DNA of 64,000 nucleotides from Erysipelotrichales bacterium (GTDB lineage Bacteria; Bacillota_I; Bacilli_A; Erysipelotrichales; Erysipelotrichaceae), in contig CAJTJP010000003.1 in NCBI GenBank assembly GCA_910576855.1, positions 1-64,000 on the forward strand, in the 5' to 3' direction. Position numbers and translations under genes: made by a program. This document shows positions 7,849 through 17,031 of this stretch, in pieces. Position 1 is the first letter of the stretch, and the number at the start of each line of letters is the position of its first letter. The notes beneath the pieces were generated by a model. It ran no database searches. It saw nothing but the letters and a program-made list of their open reading frames with translations, and was not told where the DNA came from.

Positions 7849-10800
7849 CTACTTAACATATTGTTTGCGCTTAAAATCGATAAATAATAATACGCTGATG
7901 GATAACAGAGTGATGCCCATATAAATCATGATATTTGTATTATCACCTGTACTTGCCCCGCCCATGCTTGTCGCAGGATTGTATTGTCCCTTGACTGAGG
8001 TGTCATTGCCGGTGTTGTCAGGATCATCTTTGGGTTGATCAGTATCGTCAGGTTGATTGAAATCCATCGTATCATATGGTATGTCTCCGTCTACATTCTT
8101 ACCCGGCTTCCATTCCGTGATTTTTTTTATGTTTTCATCAGGTTTCCCATCTCCGTCATTGTCGACATTCACATCGGGCTTGCCGTCTCCCGTACTGTCA
8201 ATGTCAATATCAGGAATACCATCGCCGTCCAAATCAATATTGATATCAGGCTCTCCGTCACCGTCCAAGTCAAGGTTGACATCCGGTCGTCCATCTCCGT
8301 CCGTATCGATATTCAGCTCAGGCTTGATATCCTTGCCGATACTGTCAAATGTATATTTGCCTGTTTTGTAGTCCTTCTTTGGCTTCCATTCATGAATCTC
8401 TACCAAATTGATTGTCGGTGTTTCTCCATCCTTTGCGATATTGAGGTGCGACTTGAAGTCTCCTATATTATCAATATTGATGTTTGGAATTCCGTCATCG
8501 TCAGTATCTACATTGATTACTGCTTTCACACTTGTTCCCGTACAGTATTCCTCTAAGATTCCGTTATCAACATCTTGTTTCACACACTTCGACGGCTTCC
8601 AATCAGATTTCTTTAATATTACTAGGTTAAGATCGGGCTTCCCGTCCTTGTCTGTATCGATATTCAAGTCAGGTTTTCCGTCTCCGTCACTATCGATATT
8701 TAAATCCGGAATACCGTCATTATTTCTGTCCCCGTTGATTACGATCCATTTACTTTCATCATTTGGGTCTTTCCATTTGATATTGAGATCGGGACATCCA
8801 TCTCCGTCAGGATCATTGAAGTCAGGATTTCCGTCGCCGTCTACATCATAATCGATTTTCTTTACATTTAAATCAGAACATTTTTCGCCTGATTCATTTG
8901 TCGCATTATCTACTGTTGTAGCGCATACTCGATAGTTTCCGATATTATTGATCTTGAAGCTCAATATCTTATTGGTTCCCGGTGCTGCCGTATCCTCTTG
9001 GATCGGTGTTGTGCTTGTCATCATGCCTTCACTGTCTAATTCGTATACCTGATAGCTCACTTCCTTGATTCCACTTACCTTCACTGTCTTTCCGCTTTGC
9101 GGCTGCGGATCATCGGTTTTGATTTCTACCTTTACTCCGGGTTTGAAGTAATGACCTAACGTAATCTCATTCAATAGATTGGATAATCCGTCATCATTTA
9201 CAGGATAGCCTGTGATGCTTACTACCTTTGGATTCGTCATATCGATTTTGACATGATCCTCGATCTTTTCACTGATCGCTCCCTTATGTGTGCTTGTGCC
9301 GTTCGGATCGATTCTGAAATAGATATCTGTTTCATTGTCATCCTCTTTCGTTACGCTAAAGCGCTGTTTATCCGCATTTGTAAATGTATTCGTATTTGAG
9401 ATTTGATCGTATGTTCCCGCATCAGCACTTGCATTCACTTCATCGATCACTACATCTACGATATAGTTATGCCAAATCTCTGAGGATACGATATCTCCAC
9501 TTGGATTCTCTAAATGATACCAGTTGTTACTTGGTTCATCTTGTTTGATCATCAATGTTCCTGATTCTATCTTGATATCATAGTGCTCTGTATTTCCGCT
9601 TAATTCCTTTTCTGCATACTTCCCTGTGATATCATAGCTTCCCTTTGTTTTCGTATCCTTGATCGAGGTTCCGTTTTTCTTTGCGCTCGTATTCTTCGGA
9701 ATCGGGAAATCTGCGATACTGTCATCGAACGCAAACGCACTTGCGCTTGGTTCTTTGAATTTATATGTCGGGAATGCTTCTCCCACGTAGATTTCCTCAT
9801 CCTCATAGGTCAAAATGATCGACTTTTTCTTGACTGTGATCGTTACCTCTCCGTAGTCTCCTCCGATCGCATTACAGTCATCCGTTTTCGGATCGAACGG
9901 TTCGCTTGTCTGACATACTTTGATCGTCACCTGTCCGCTTCCTACTGCCTTGATCTCATCTCGTTCTTTTGTATTGATTGCGGTACTGTCTATTTCTAGG
10001 ATATCCGTATCATCGACATAGAAATAGGCAGGGATTCCTTTTTTATAGCCGCTGATGATCTTCGCTGTCTTGTTTTCATCTCCGTAGCTCATCGGTTCTG
10101 CATAAAGCTGTAGGGTTGTCGGTGGTTTCTCACTCACCTCTAATTGTGTGGTAACCTCTTTACTGTTATAATTTCGATCCTCAGGGGCTGTCGCCGTTAA
10201 TGTGATCGTTCCTGCCTTGCCCGTTGTCTTGAAGCTTTGGTCCTCTCCTTCAATCGGCGGCTGTATCTCTGCGATCGTATCATCACTGCTTTTTAACAGT
10301 ACCTCTCCCTCAGACAGCTTATTATTATATTCAGGTGTTATCGTTGCGACTGTTTTTCCAATCGTCCATTTCGGTGTATTCACAAAGGCAAAATCATCTT
10401 GATCTGCCTTTTCGATGACTACTTTTGCGTAGATACATTGTGCTGCATAGCCGTCATGCGCTTCCATACATGCCTTTACATATGCATCTCCGCCGTTACT
10501 ATAATCTCCATCGGGATCACTCGCATTCTCGATATTGAAATGATTCAGATTATTGTGCTCAATCACATCTTCGGCTATATCTACACTTGGTTCATCAACC
10601 TGCATCACTTCACTGTATGTGGAATCAAGGTTCGCTTTTACATCAATCGTTCCGTCCTTCGCATACGTTGCCGTATAGACAGGTACATTAATCTTTCCGA
10701 AGGTCGCTGTTTTTGCCAGCTTCGTTCCTCTGATCGGATCCACAAAGTAATAATCTGCATCTGCATTCTCTATCACTATAATGATATCAACCGTTCTCGT

Positions 10801-13473
10801 ATTCTTATTACTATCTGTCACATCTACTTGGATGTAATACTTATTGCCTGTTCCGTGATTGTTTAGATCATCTGCCGTAATATTTTGATTCAACAGAATA
10901 TATCCTGTTGACGATACAGTAAACAGATTCGCATCCGCATTCTTACTTCCTGTTTCCTTACTCTTGGCAAATGTACTGCTTGACACACTCACCTGTGCAA
11001 CTGCCGTATCTCTTTTGGCAGTTCCGCCGTTTGGTATTGTGCTTGAATATAATGCTTTCTTTAATGTAGTATCGGCTTTATACGTCACATTCTCTGTTCC
11101 GCCATCTTCAATACTTCCTGTCACTTCGATATTACCCGGTACATAGATCTGAATCACTCTGCCTGTTTCTGTGGTCGCTGTTTCATAATTGTCATCACCA
11201 TTTAAGGTTCCGGTCAGTGTCGCACTTCCTGCATTATCCTTATTACTTGTCGGACATACTTCTCCCTTCGTATTGATCGTAAACGGCGCATTACTGTTCG
11301 TATTGCTTGAGGTGTACTGAATGACTTCATCTTTTTTATGATAATCTGAAGTAATCTCTGCCGGTACTGCAGTACATGCACCTCCTACAGGCAGTTTTAA
11401 CAGCTTCGTATCAGGAAATGAAATGGCTTGCGGATATTTTTTCACATTCACGATCAATTCGGTATCTACACCTGTGGTTCCATAGATACCGCCTGTGATA
11501 TGTGCTTTGATTTTCACCTTGTTTTTAGTCGTATCATCACTTGCCTTTTTCACGACAGCTTGAATTGTACTTGAACCTGATATACTCAATACATCATTAG
11601 GATTCGGTTCTAACGTATATGTGATTACTGTATTTTTCAAAGTATCTGTCTTTGTTTCAATCAGCTTGGTATTAAACACACCCCCGTTGTTTGGTTCACC
11701 GCTTGGATCATACGTTATCTCATAGATATTGGAAGGAAGTGCTTTGCCCGGATCCTTTGGATTCTCCCAGCCCACTCCTTCTAATTCGGCCGCACTGATT
11801 GTAATTGTCTTTTTTATTGTTGTAGACATCTTTGTAGGAGATGTATTATCCTTGACCTCTATTTCTATATCATAATCACCGGGAGTAAGACCGCTCGTCC
11901 CTACCCCGCGATTTACATATACATTACCGTTATTGTCGATATAAAAGGAACCGTTATTCCCTTTCCCGCTCGGTAACGAATACGTATAAGGAATTACACC
12001 TCCGCTCACATCTACATAGCCGATCCGATTTCCCTGTACATAGCTTGTCGGTGGTTTCGCTTCTGTCGTACCTGCCTTAATATTTGTTTTAGTTTCCACA
12101 TAACTCGCTGTTATTCCTAATTGTACAATAATCGTTTTTTCTGTAATTGCATCCTCATAATTGGCATCTCCCGCTACCTTCGCTTGTATTTTTATCGTGC
12201 CGCTCATATTACTTGCGAACGTAAGCGTAGGACCGTCACCGGCATTCATCGATGTATAAGGCAGACCGCTTACCAATAAGCCCGGTGTTTCAGTAATCAC
12301 TGTGTATTCAATCTCCACATCATTTGGACTGATTTCCGGATGATCATGTGTCGCATGTTCACTGTGAGTTACCGGATTTAATGCGTCACCCGTAACATAA
12401 GTTGTTCCTTTATCATTCGAATCAAAACTTACCTTAGGTTTACCTTTTGTAATCTGCACATGGAGCACATTGGTTTCTTTACGACGGAATTTATCCGAAT
12501 CCATATTATCCGGACTGTAATACAAAAGCTGATTGGTACTTTCATCCCTAACAGTTACACGGAAATAATAATCACCGACCGGCAATTTATTTTTCATGGT
12601 AACTGTTGCCCTGCCGTCATTAGAAAAACCCGTTATATCAAAATACTGAGAAGGCGTCAGATAATTACCGCTTGAACCTGAAGCATCCGTATCATGTACA
12701 AAAAAATGATAAGGGCCTTCCCCATTGGTTGTATCAATTTCTGTCACGATTTCATTGGCAGCGTTTTTTGAATTGCTATAGCTAATCGTATTTATTTTCA
12801 TGGCCGCTGAAATGCTGTCCACTATATTATACTGCGGTGTTTGAATCGCAAAAAAGAATGTTAGATTGGCTTGATTTACGGTTTGAGAAGTAAACAAATT
12901 TTTATAATTAGGCAGTTTATATCTTTGATTGTATCCACCTGGACCCTTCGTAAATGCCACACGATACCCATTATATTTTTCATTCAACCATACTAAGCCG
13001 GATAGTGGATTAAAATCAGTTTCATTTTGCGACATCTTATTATAAAGATTGTAATCTAACATAACAGGAGTTGCACTATTCAAGCCATTCGCAGAATTGT
13101 TAAAAATTAACTTTCCCAACTCATCATCATCGTTGAGATTCTGTGAAAAGTGCTGTCTAGCCTGAGGAATACAAGATTCTACTTCAGTCGCGTTGGGCTG
13201 ACCGGATGATTTCAGCGCACAATTTTTCTCTGAGCCGGTTGTCGAAGAAATATACATCGTGCCGTTATCTTCATAAGCAAACCACCAATCTTCGCCACCC
13301 ATTTTAAAATGAGTGGCGCTGCCGTTTCGCTCGGTCCCGCCTTGTGCATTATACCAAGACTTATAAAACTTCGCTGCAGAAGGCGCCGCATCCATTTGAT
13401 CGGCAAAAACCGCATACCCTACCGATAAAGTACCTGCCAGTACCGTCAATGCAATTAAAAGTTTTTTCCACAT
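7849..13473 (-). CDS. Giant surface protein B1 (adhesin-like, calcium-binding stalk)
   Basis: This is an 1874-residue secreted protein. The signal peptide spans roughly 1-32 (LLIALTVLAGTLSVGYAVFA). A head extends to about 350, followed by Ig/cadherin-like repeats, including two VTGDA/VQGN-type modules. An MBG-like module lies near 1221-1300 (EEIYVGEAFPTYKF). A DxDxDG array runs from about 1537 to 1790. The tail is TSMGGASTGDNTNIMIYM, a hydrophobic helix and KRKQYVK. It shares the calcium stalk and tail with A1 and A2, but its Ig modules differ, and its closest relative is B2. I infer a wall-anchored adhesin. The leader at 13497-13618 matches those of A1 and A2. I see no clear terminator before the yefM promoter. 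Confidence 0.85.
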   Translation of the reverse strand: MWKKLLIALTVLAGTLSVGYAVFADQMDAAPSAAKFYKSWYNAQGGTERNGSATHFKMGGEDWWFAYEDNGTMYISSTTGSEKNCALKSSGQPNATEVESCIPQARQHFSQNLNDDDELGKLIFNNSANGLNSATPVMLDYNLYNKMSQNETDFNPLSGLVWLNEKYNGYRVAFTKGPGGYNQRYKLPNYKNLFTSQTVNQANLTFFFAIQTPQYNIVDSISAAMKINTISYSNSKNAANEIVTEIDTTNGEGPYHFFVHDTDASGSSGNYLTPSQYFDITGFSNDGRATVTMKNKLPVGDYYFRVTVRDESTNQLLYYSPDNMDSDKFRRKETNVLHVQITKGKPKVSFDSNDKGTTYVTGDALNPVTHSEHATHDHPEISPNDVEIEYTVITETPGLLVSGLPYTSMNAGDGPTLTFASNMSGTIKIQAKVAGDANYEDAITEKTIIVQLGITASYVETKTNIKAGTTEAKPPTSYVQGNRIGYVDVSGGVIPYTYSLPSGKGNNGSFYIDNNGNVYVNRGVGTSGLTPGDYDIEIEVKDNTSPTKMSTTIKKTITISAAELEGVGWENPKDPGKALPSNIYEITYDPSGEPNNGGVFNTKLIETKTDTLKNTVITYTLEPNPNDVLSISGSSTIQAVVKKASDDTTKNKVKIKAHITGGIYGTTGVDTELIVNVKKYPQAISFPDTKLLKLPVGGACTAVPAEITSDYHKKDEVIQYTSSNTNSNAPFTINTKGEVCPTSNKDNAGSATLTGTLNGDDNYETATTETGRVIQIYVPGNIEVTGSIEDGGTENVTYKADTTLKKALYSSTIPNGGTAKRDTAVAQVSVSSSTFAKSKETGSKNADANLFTVSSTGYILLNQNITADDLNNHGTGNKYYIQVDVTDSNKNTRTVDIIIVIENADADYYFVDPIRGTKLAKTATFGKINVPVYTATYAKDGTIDVKANLDSTYSEVMQVDEPSVDIAEDVIEHNNLNHFNIENASDPDGDYSNGGDAYVKACMEAHDGYAAQCIYAKVVIEKADQDDFAFVNTPKWTIGKTVATITPEYNNKLSEGEVLLKSSDDTIAEIQPPIEGEDQSFKTTGKAGTITLTATAPEDRNYNSKEVTTQLEVSEKPPTTLQLYAEPMSYGDENKTAKIISGYKKGIPAYFYVDDTDILEIDSTAINTKERDEIKAVGSGQVTIKVCQTSEPFDPKTDDCNAIGGDYGEVTITVKKKSIILTYEDEEIYVGEAFPTYKFKEPSASAFAFDDSIADFPIPKNTSAKKNGTSIKDTKTKGSYDITGKYAEKELSGNTEHYDIKIESGTLMIKQDEPSNNWYHLENPSGDIVSSEIWHNYIVDVVIDEVNASADAGTYDQISNTNTFTNADKQRFSVTKEDDNETDIYFRIDPNGTSTHKGAISEKIEDHVKIDMTNPKVVSITGYPVNDDGLSNLLNEITLGHYFKPGVKVEIKTDDPQPQSGKTVKVSGIKEVSYQVYELDSEGMMTSTTPIQEDTAAPGTNKILSFKINNIGNYRVCATTVDNATNESGEKCSDLNVKKIDYDVDGDGNPDFNDPDGDGCPDLNIKWKDPNDESKWIVINGDRNNDGIPDLNIDSDGDGKPDLNIDTDKDGKPDLNLVILKKSDWKPSKCVKQDVDNGILEEYCTGTSVKAVINVDTDDDGIPNINIDNIGDFKSHLNIAKDGETPTINLVEIHEWKPKKDYKTGKYTFDSIGKDIKPELNIDTDGDGRPDVNLDLDGDGEPDINIDLDGDGIPDIDIDSTGDGKPDVNVDNDGDGKPDENIKKITEWKPGKNVDGDIPYDTMDFNQPDDTDQPKDDPDNTGNDTSVKGQYNPATSMGGASTGDNTNIMIYMGITLLSISVLLFIDFKRKQYVK
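7916..9319 (-). repeat. 1.4-kb direct repeat shared with 62597-64000
   Basis: This segment encodes the C-terminal part of B1. It aligns with B2 at a constant offset of 54681 bases with no net indel and is nearly identical, except for a replaced tract in B2 around 63020-63205. The repeat probably continues beyond the window in B2. Confidence 0.85.
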
Positions 13474-13496
13474 ACTTCTTTTTCCCTTCCTTCTTA

Positions 13497-13618
13497 TGTC
13501 TACAAAGGTAGACTTTAAGAAATAGGGTGAAAAGCGGTAAAAGTGTATGCTTCAGAAAGAAAAAACATACATTTCTATGCAAGAAACGCATGTCTATAAT
13601 TGTCTACTTCAAGAAATA
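13497..13618 (-). promoter_or_regulatory. Leader of B1: paired 28-bp repeats around a hairpin
   Basis: 28-bp elements at 13497-13524 and 13591-13618 flank the hairpin, with the same spacing as in the A1 leader. The proximal copy contains an inverted repeat on the minus strand, GTCTAC-CTTT-GTAGAC. Sequence similarity to the A1 and A2 leaders continues to about 13710. Confidence 0.7.
13559..13593 (-). promoter_or_regulatory. Terminator-like hairpin in the B1 leader (possible attenuator)
   Basis: On the minus strand ACATGCGTTTCT and AGAAATGTATGT form a 12-bp stem in RNA with two G-U pairs and a 5-nt loop, followed by six T residues. Stem bases differ from the A1 hairpin, but pairing is kept. 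Confidence 0.65.
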
Positions 13619-13794
13619 TAAATAGCATAAATTGTATGTTTCTCTTATTTTATGCATAATATAGTAAAACTCATACTATAGAGTGTACTTGATTCATATT
13701 TGTTCGCATCGCACTTACTTTTTGTTTCTTTTTATAAAAAGCGACTTCAATATACTAAAAAGTGTGCATTACCTTCATCAAGATGCAAAAACAG

Positions 13795-13821
13795 AAAATG
13801 TGCCGATCATAAGCACATTTT
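13795..13821 (-). terminator. Terminator of the peptidase operon
   Basis: AAAATGTGC and GCACATTTT form a 9-bp stem with a 9-nt loop, right at the end of the P1 peptidase gene. The T-run is built into the stem's 3' arm. Confidence 0.65.
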
Positions 13822-14771
13822 TAATTCTGAATATCCTTCCATGCCTTTAAGCCGTAAGCCCCTGTCGCATGCTTGACTGCCTGATTGATTGCCTTTGCCA
13901 TACAATCCGTAGCCAATACCCCGACAATGTCCGGCTGAACCTCGATTTTACCGCTTGCCGTCACAAAAATCGTATCTCCGTCACTCATCGTATGAACCGG
14001 ACGAATCGCTCTGGCATATCCGTTATGCGTGATACCCGCTATTTTGGTACACTGCGCCTTGTCCAGCTTAGCGTTTGTGACAATACAGCCAATCGTCGTA
14101 TTTCCTTGGGGAAGCTGTTTCTCCAAATGCTTCAAGAGGACAGCCTCGGTTGATAAGATTCGCTCGTCCATATATATTCCCGCAAGCTGTTCTCCGCTTG
14201 CCTCATCGATGACATTGCCGCAGGCATTGACCGCAACGATTGCCGCTACCTGTAAATCATTCAGCTGCACGCCGTAAGCACCGATGCCGCTTTTCATCGC
14301 ATGCTGCATCCCCATCAGCTTACCGACACTGGCTCCGGTTCCCGCGCCGACATTCCCCTGTTCGATCTTTGGGTTCACATTTAAGCATGCCTGATAGCCC
14401 ATCTGTTCATCGGGGCGGCATTTACAATCGCCGACACCTAAATCAAACAGGCTTGCACCGCACACGATCGGTATCTTCACAAAGCCCATATCATGACCGA
14501 CATTACGCTCCTCCAAATAACGCATGACCCCGTGCGCCGCAGCCAAGCCGAACGCGCTGCCACCGCTGAGACAAACCGCATGGATTTTTTGTACCATATT
14601 AATCGGATGCAAAAGATCGGTCTCTCTTGTAGCGGGACCTCCGCCTCTCACATCCACACCTGCACTGCAGCCCTCCTCGCAAAGAATCACCGTACAGCCG
14701 CTGCCGCCCTGTGTATCCTGTGCCTGTCCTACCTGAAATCCTTCAATATCACTGATCGTTATCTGCTTCAT
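13821..14771 (-). CDS. P1-family (S58) peptidase, DmpA/NylC-like Ntn hydrolase
   Basis: At 316 residues this matches the DmpA/NylC family of N-terminal-nucleophile amidases and aminopeptidases, which self-cleave before a Thr or Ser that becomes the catalytic nucleophile. The likely cleavage site is Asn224-Thr225 in PQGNTTIGCIVTNA, followed by the family's conserved DKAQCTKIAGITHNGYARAI region. The N-terminal SGCTVILCEEG and VRGGGPATRETDLL motifs are also typical. No signal peptide is seen, so it is cytoplasmic. The substrate (peptide, cyclic amide or beta-peptide) cannot be told. The gene lies 11 bases after the unknown gene upstream, and the pair is probably one transcript. Confidence 0.85.
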   Translation of the reverse strand: MKQITISDIEGFQVGQAQDTQGGSGCTVILCEEGCSAGVDVRGGGPATRETDLLHPINMVQKIHAVCLSGGSAFGLAAAHGVMRYLEERNVGHDMGFVKIPIVCGASLFDLGVGDCKCRPDEQMGYQACLNVNPKIEQGNVGAGTGASVGKLMGMQHAMKSGIGAYGVQLNDLQVAAIVAVNACGNVIDEASGEQLAGIYMDERILSTEAVLLKHLEKQLPQGNTTIGCIVTNAKLDKAQCTKIAGITHNGYARAIRPVHTMSDGDTIFVTASGKIEVQPDIVGVLATDCMAKAINQAVKHATGAYGLKAWKDIQN

Positions 14772-14782
14772 ACTTTTCCCTT

Positions 14783-15871
14783 CTAGCTTTGCCCGCTGAT
14801 GACATTATTCACCACGTATAAGGGCTGCTCGCCTGATATCATATATTGAAAACCATAGGTCTTCGTATTCACATCATCTAAAAAATCCGGGATAATCTTT
14901 AAAAATCGCTCCCAATCATATACTACATAATCCAAATAAGAATAAAAGATACCGCCTGCCACTCCGATATTTTCCGCAATCCTTTCACGCTCGCACAGCC
15001 TGCTGATTTTTTCCTCTAAGTTCTCTCTCAGCTCCGCCTGTCTGCTTCGCTCAATTTTCAAATGCTCATAAAAGATAAAACCGACAATGATCCCGTTTGC
15101 CTCTGCCCAACGAATATGTGTATCATCATAATGCACCATTTCATTGATCAGCTGCAGCTGACTGGAAACACCGCGATACATATCATCACGAAGCCTCAGC
15201 TCATGCTTACGCGGCAATATCGTATACGGAGAATATACCTGAAGCGGATTATTCACATTGATCCAATGCTCGCTTTGAATCAGATCCTCAATAAAGGCAG
15301 GCAGATGATTTAGGGTAAAGCTTCCTTCCTTTTTTCGTTTAACGATTCGAACATTTTCCAATAAATACATCGTATCGATTTCACCGATACAGGCAATCAA
15401 TAACTGATAGGCAATCTGAAGCTGCTTCTCTTTATGTACTTGATGTAAATGACTGATCGTTATATCTAAGGATAAATGCTGATTACGAATATGCGGAAAT
15501 ACATAGACATCGCGAAAACCGATCATATAATCTCCTGCATCTACCATAAAATCCTGATTTCTGCTTTTTTGTTTCGCGTAATAAAAATCCCAATGCTTAT
15601 CTAACTGCTTCGGCGCAAATTCGATTACATAGCGCAAATACAAGATAAACAATGGATCACGCTTCGGAGAAAGGGACAGGGAATAACGCTCATTACTTTT
15701 TCTTGCGATCGTAAATGCACATTCACTTAAACAAATATCAAGCGTTTGTTTCATTTTATGCTGAAGCTCTGCTTTACTTTTCGGCAGCTCATCGCATAAT
15801 TTACGCAGGGTTTGTTCTTCCTGTTCAAAAGCATTCCAAAATCGCATTACCTGATCCTTAAAAGATTTCAT
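14783..15871 (-). CDS. Uncharacterised cytoplasmic protein
   Basis: I do not recognise this 362-residue protein. It has no signal peptide or membrane helix. The N-terminus is helical and charged (EEQTLRKLCDELPKSKAEL). The middle has mixed alpha/beta character with a stretch, FMVDAGDYMIGFRDVYVFP, that looks like a folded enzyme or sensor core. Near residues 270-300 there is a helical segment, LKIERSRQAELRENLEEKI. It has its own AGGAGG-type ribosome-binding site and probably forms an operon with the downstream P1 peptidase (11-base gap). No function is assigned. Confidence 0.7.
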   Translation of the reverse strand: MKSFKDQVMRFWNAFEQEEQTLRKLCDELPKSKAELQHKMKQTLDICLSECAFTIARKSNERYSLSLSPKRDPLFILYLRYVIEFAPKQLDKHWDFYYAKQKSRNQDFMVDAGDYMIGFRDVYVFPHIRNQHLSLDITISHLHQVHKEKQLQIAYQLLIACIGEIDTMYLLENVRIVKRKKEGSFTLNHLPAFIEDLIQSEHWINVNNPLQVYSPYTILPRKHELRLRDDMYRGVSSQLQLINEMVHYDDTHIRWAEANGIIVGFIFYEHLKIERSRQAELRENLEEKISRLCERERIAENIGVAGGIFYSYLDYVVYDWERFLKIIPDFLDDVNTKTYGFQYMISGEQPLYVVNNVISGQS

Positions 15872-15932
15872 ACTGCCTTCCTCCTTACTTATTATTATAT
15901 ACGATTTTCATGCTTTTTTATCAGTAGTTTGT

Positions 15933-15962
15933 AAAAAAAGTTTATTTCGTATGAGATAAACT
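15933..15962 (-). promoter_or_regulatory. Terminator-like hairpin upstream of the 15871 gene
   Basis: On the minus strand AGTTTAT, a 10-nt loop and ATAAACT are followed by T-rich sequence. It lies about 60 bases before the start codon and about 120 bases after the stronger terminator at 16079. It could be a second terminator for the whiA operon or a leader attenuator. The rest of 15872-16078 is AT-rich with no gene. Confidence 0.5.
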
Positions 15963-16078
15963 TGCACATCACATATCATAGGGTTAAGTAAGCATAATCT
16001 ATAAATAACCTGTTGAAGTCATTAAATAAACATAATCATAAATTAAACATTGAAAAACGCATTTGATTAAATAAAAAA

Positions 16079-16100
16079 ATGCACATACTGACATGTGCAT
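16079..16100 (-). terminator. Terminator of the rapZ-yvcK-whiA operon
   Basis: ATGCACAT and ATGTGCAT form an 8-bp stem with a 6-nt loop. On the minus strand seven T residues follow. It lies 10 bases after the XRE gene. Confidence 0.8.
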
Positions 16101-16109
16101 CGATCCTAT

Positions 16110-16421
16110 CTATTTCCAATCCATATCCTTGAACAATTCTGCAATCTCTACTTCGAGAGCCCCCGCTAATCTTTCAATGACCTTCAGAGTTACATTTCGC
16201 TTGCCCCGTTCGATATCGCTGATATAATTGCGATGAACCTGTGTACGGGTCGCCAAAACCTCTTGCGGCAATCTTCGCTTGATGCGCAATTCATGAATGC
16301 GTTTACCGAAGCGATACTCAATTGATACCGGATTTATTCGTTCATATTTATGACTGCTGCAGCTGTCAACCTCCTTATGCGCGGCGCTCAATGAGATGCA
16401 ATACTCATCATTGCGTGCCAT
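16110..16421 (-). CDS. XRE-family helix-turn-helix transcriptional regulator
   Basis: This 103-residue protein has an XRE/Cro-type helix-turn-helix in its second half: FGKRIHELRIKRRLPQEVLA, then HRNYISDIERGKRNVTL. The first 40 residues contain Cys and His (CISLSAAHKEVDSCSSH) and show no known domain. I chose the ATG at 16421, which has AAAGGA 8 bases upstream, over an in-frame ATG at 16445. It follows the SNase-like gene closely and precedes the operon terminator, so it is probably the last gene of the rapZ operon. Its targets are unknown. Confidence 0.85.
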   Translation of the reverse strand: MARNDEYCISLSAAHKEVDSCSSHKYERINPVSIEYRFGKRIHELRIKRRLPQEVLATRTQVHRNYISDIERGKRNVTLKVIERLAGALEVEIAELFKDMDWK

Positions 16422-16456
16422 AGAAATCGTCCTTTCCACAGCCATAATAACATATA

Positions 16457-16993
16457 TTAAAATTTTGTAAAGGGCAAATGCAGCTTTTTCTTATAAATTT
16501 GATAAATGATATAGGCACTCATTACACCCCATGATAAAATGATAAACAGAAAAAACATACGACCCTGTGTCTGCAGATCCTTGCTTAATGCTTCACTGTC
16601 ACTGATTGCCATTACGCTTTCACTCTCCTCGATTGTAAGCAATTCCTTTTCATAGAGATATTCGGGATTATGAATCAGCGTATATGCATTGTTTTCCTGA
16701 ATCAAGCGCTGTTGAAGCAGTTCGTCGTCGACAAAGATATAGGCGGCCAAGGGCTCCGATATCTGTGTACTCGGATCGATTTCCATTTCAATTTTTTCTG
16801 CGTCCGCTAATAAAGAACATGCCTTTGTCCAACCTGCATCATCCATCTTTAGATTAAACAATGTGATTTCAAAGGGCTCGTCCTTTTCCTGTACCACAAT
16901 ATGCTCCTTTTCACAGCTTTTCAGCTTAATTTCATAACGCTGTTGATGTAAATAAGGAAAAAGTGCAAACAAAACAGTAATTAAAAGCTTCAT
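16457..16993 (-). CDS. Membrane-anchored, degenerate staphylococcal-nuclease-fold protein
   Basis: This 178-residue protein has an N-terminal hydrophobic segment (LLITVLFALFPYL), a soluble domain and a C-terminal membrane helix (MFFLFIILSWGVMSAYIIYQI) with a basic tail. The soluble part can be aligned by eye to the thermonuclease OB fold: ADAEKIEMEID matches the NAKKIEVEFD block, AAYIFVDDELLQQRLI the LAYIYADGKMVNEALV block, then a matching C-terminal helix. The catalytic Arg35, Asp40 and Arg87 positions appear replaced (Thr, Lys, no Arg), so it is probably not a nuclease. The ATG at 16993 follows GGTGAT; the ATG at 17005 has no site. It sits 38 bases after whiA. The fold call is inference. 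Confidence 0.55.
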   Translation of the reverse strand: MKLLITVLFALFPYLHQQRYEIKLKSCEKEHIVVQEKDEPFEITLFNLKMDDAGWTKACSLLADAEKIEMEIDPSTQISEPLAAYIFVDDELLQQRLIQENNAYTLIHNPEYLYEKELLTIEESESVMAISDSEALSKDLQTQGRMFFLFIILSWGVMSAYIIYQIYKKKLHLPFTKF

Positions 16994-17031
16994 ACTTATC
17001 ACCATTTACAGTTTGCACCATAATCATCTGT

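Noticed and set aside
13361..13591. 76-residue frame overlapping the B1 start
   Set aside because: It lies across the B1 leader repeats and signal-peptide codons in another frame and has no counterpart in the A1 or A2 leaders.
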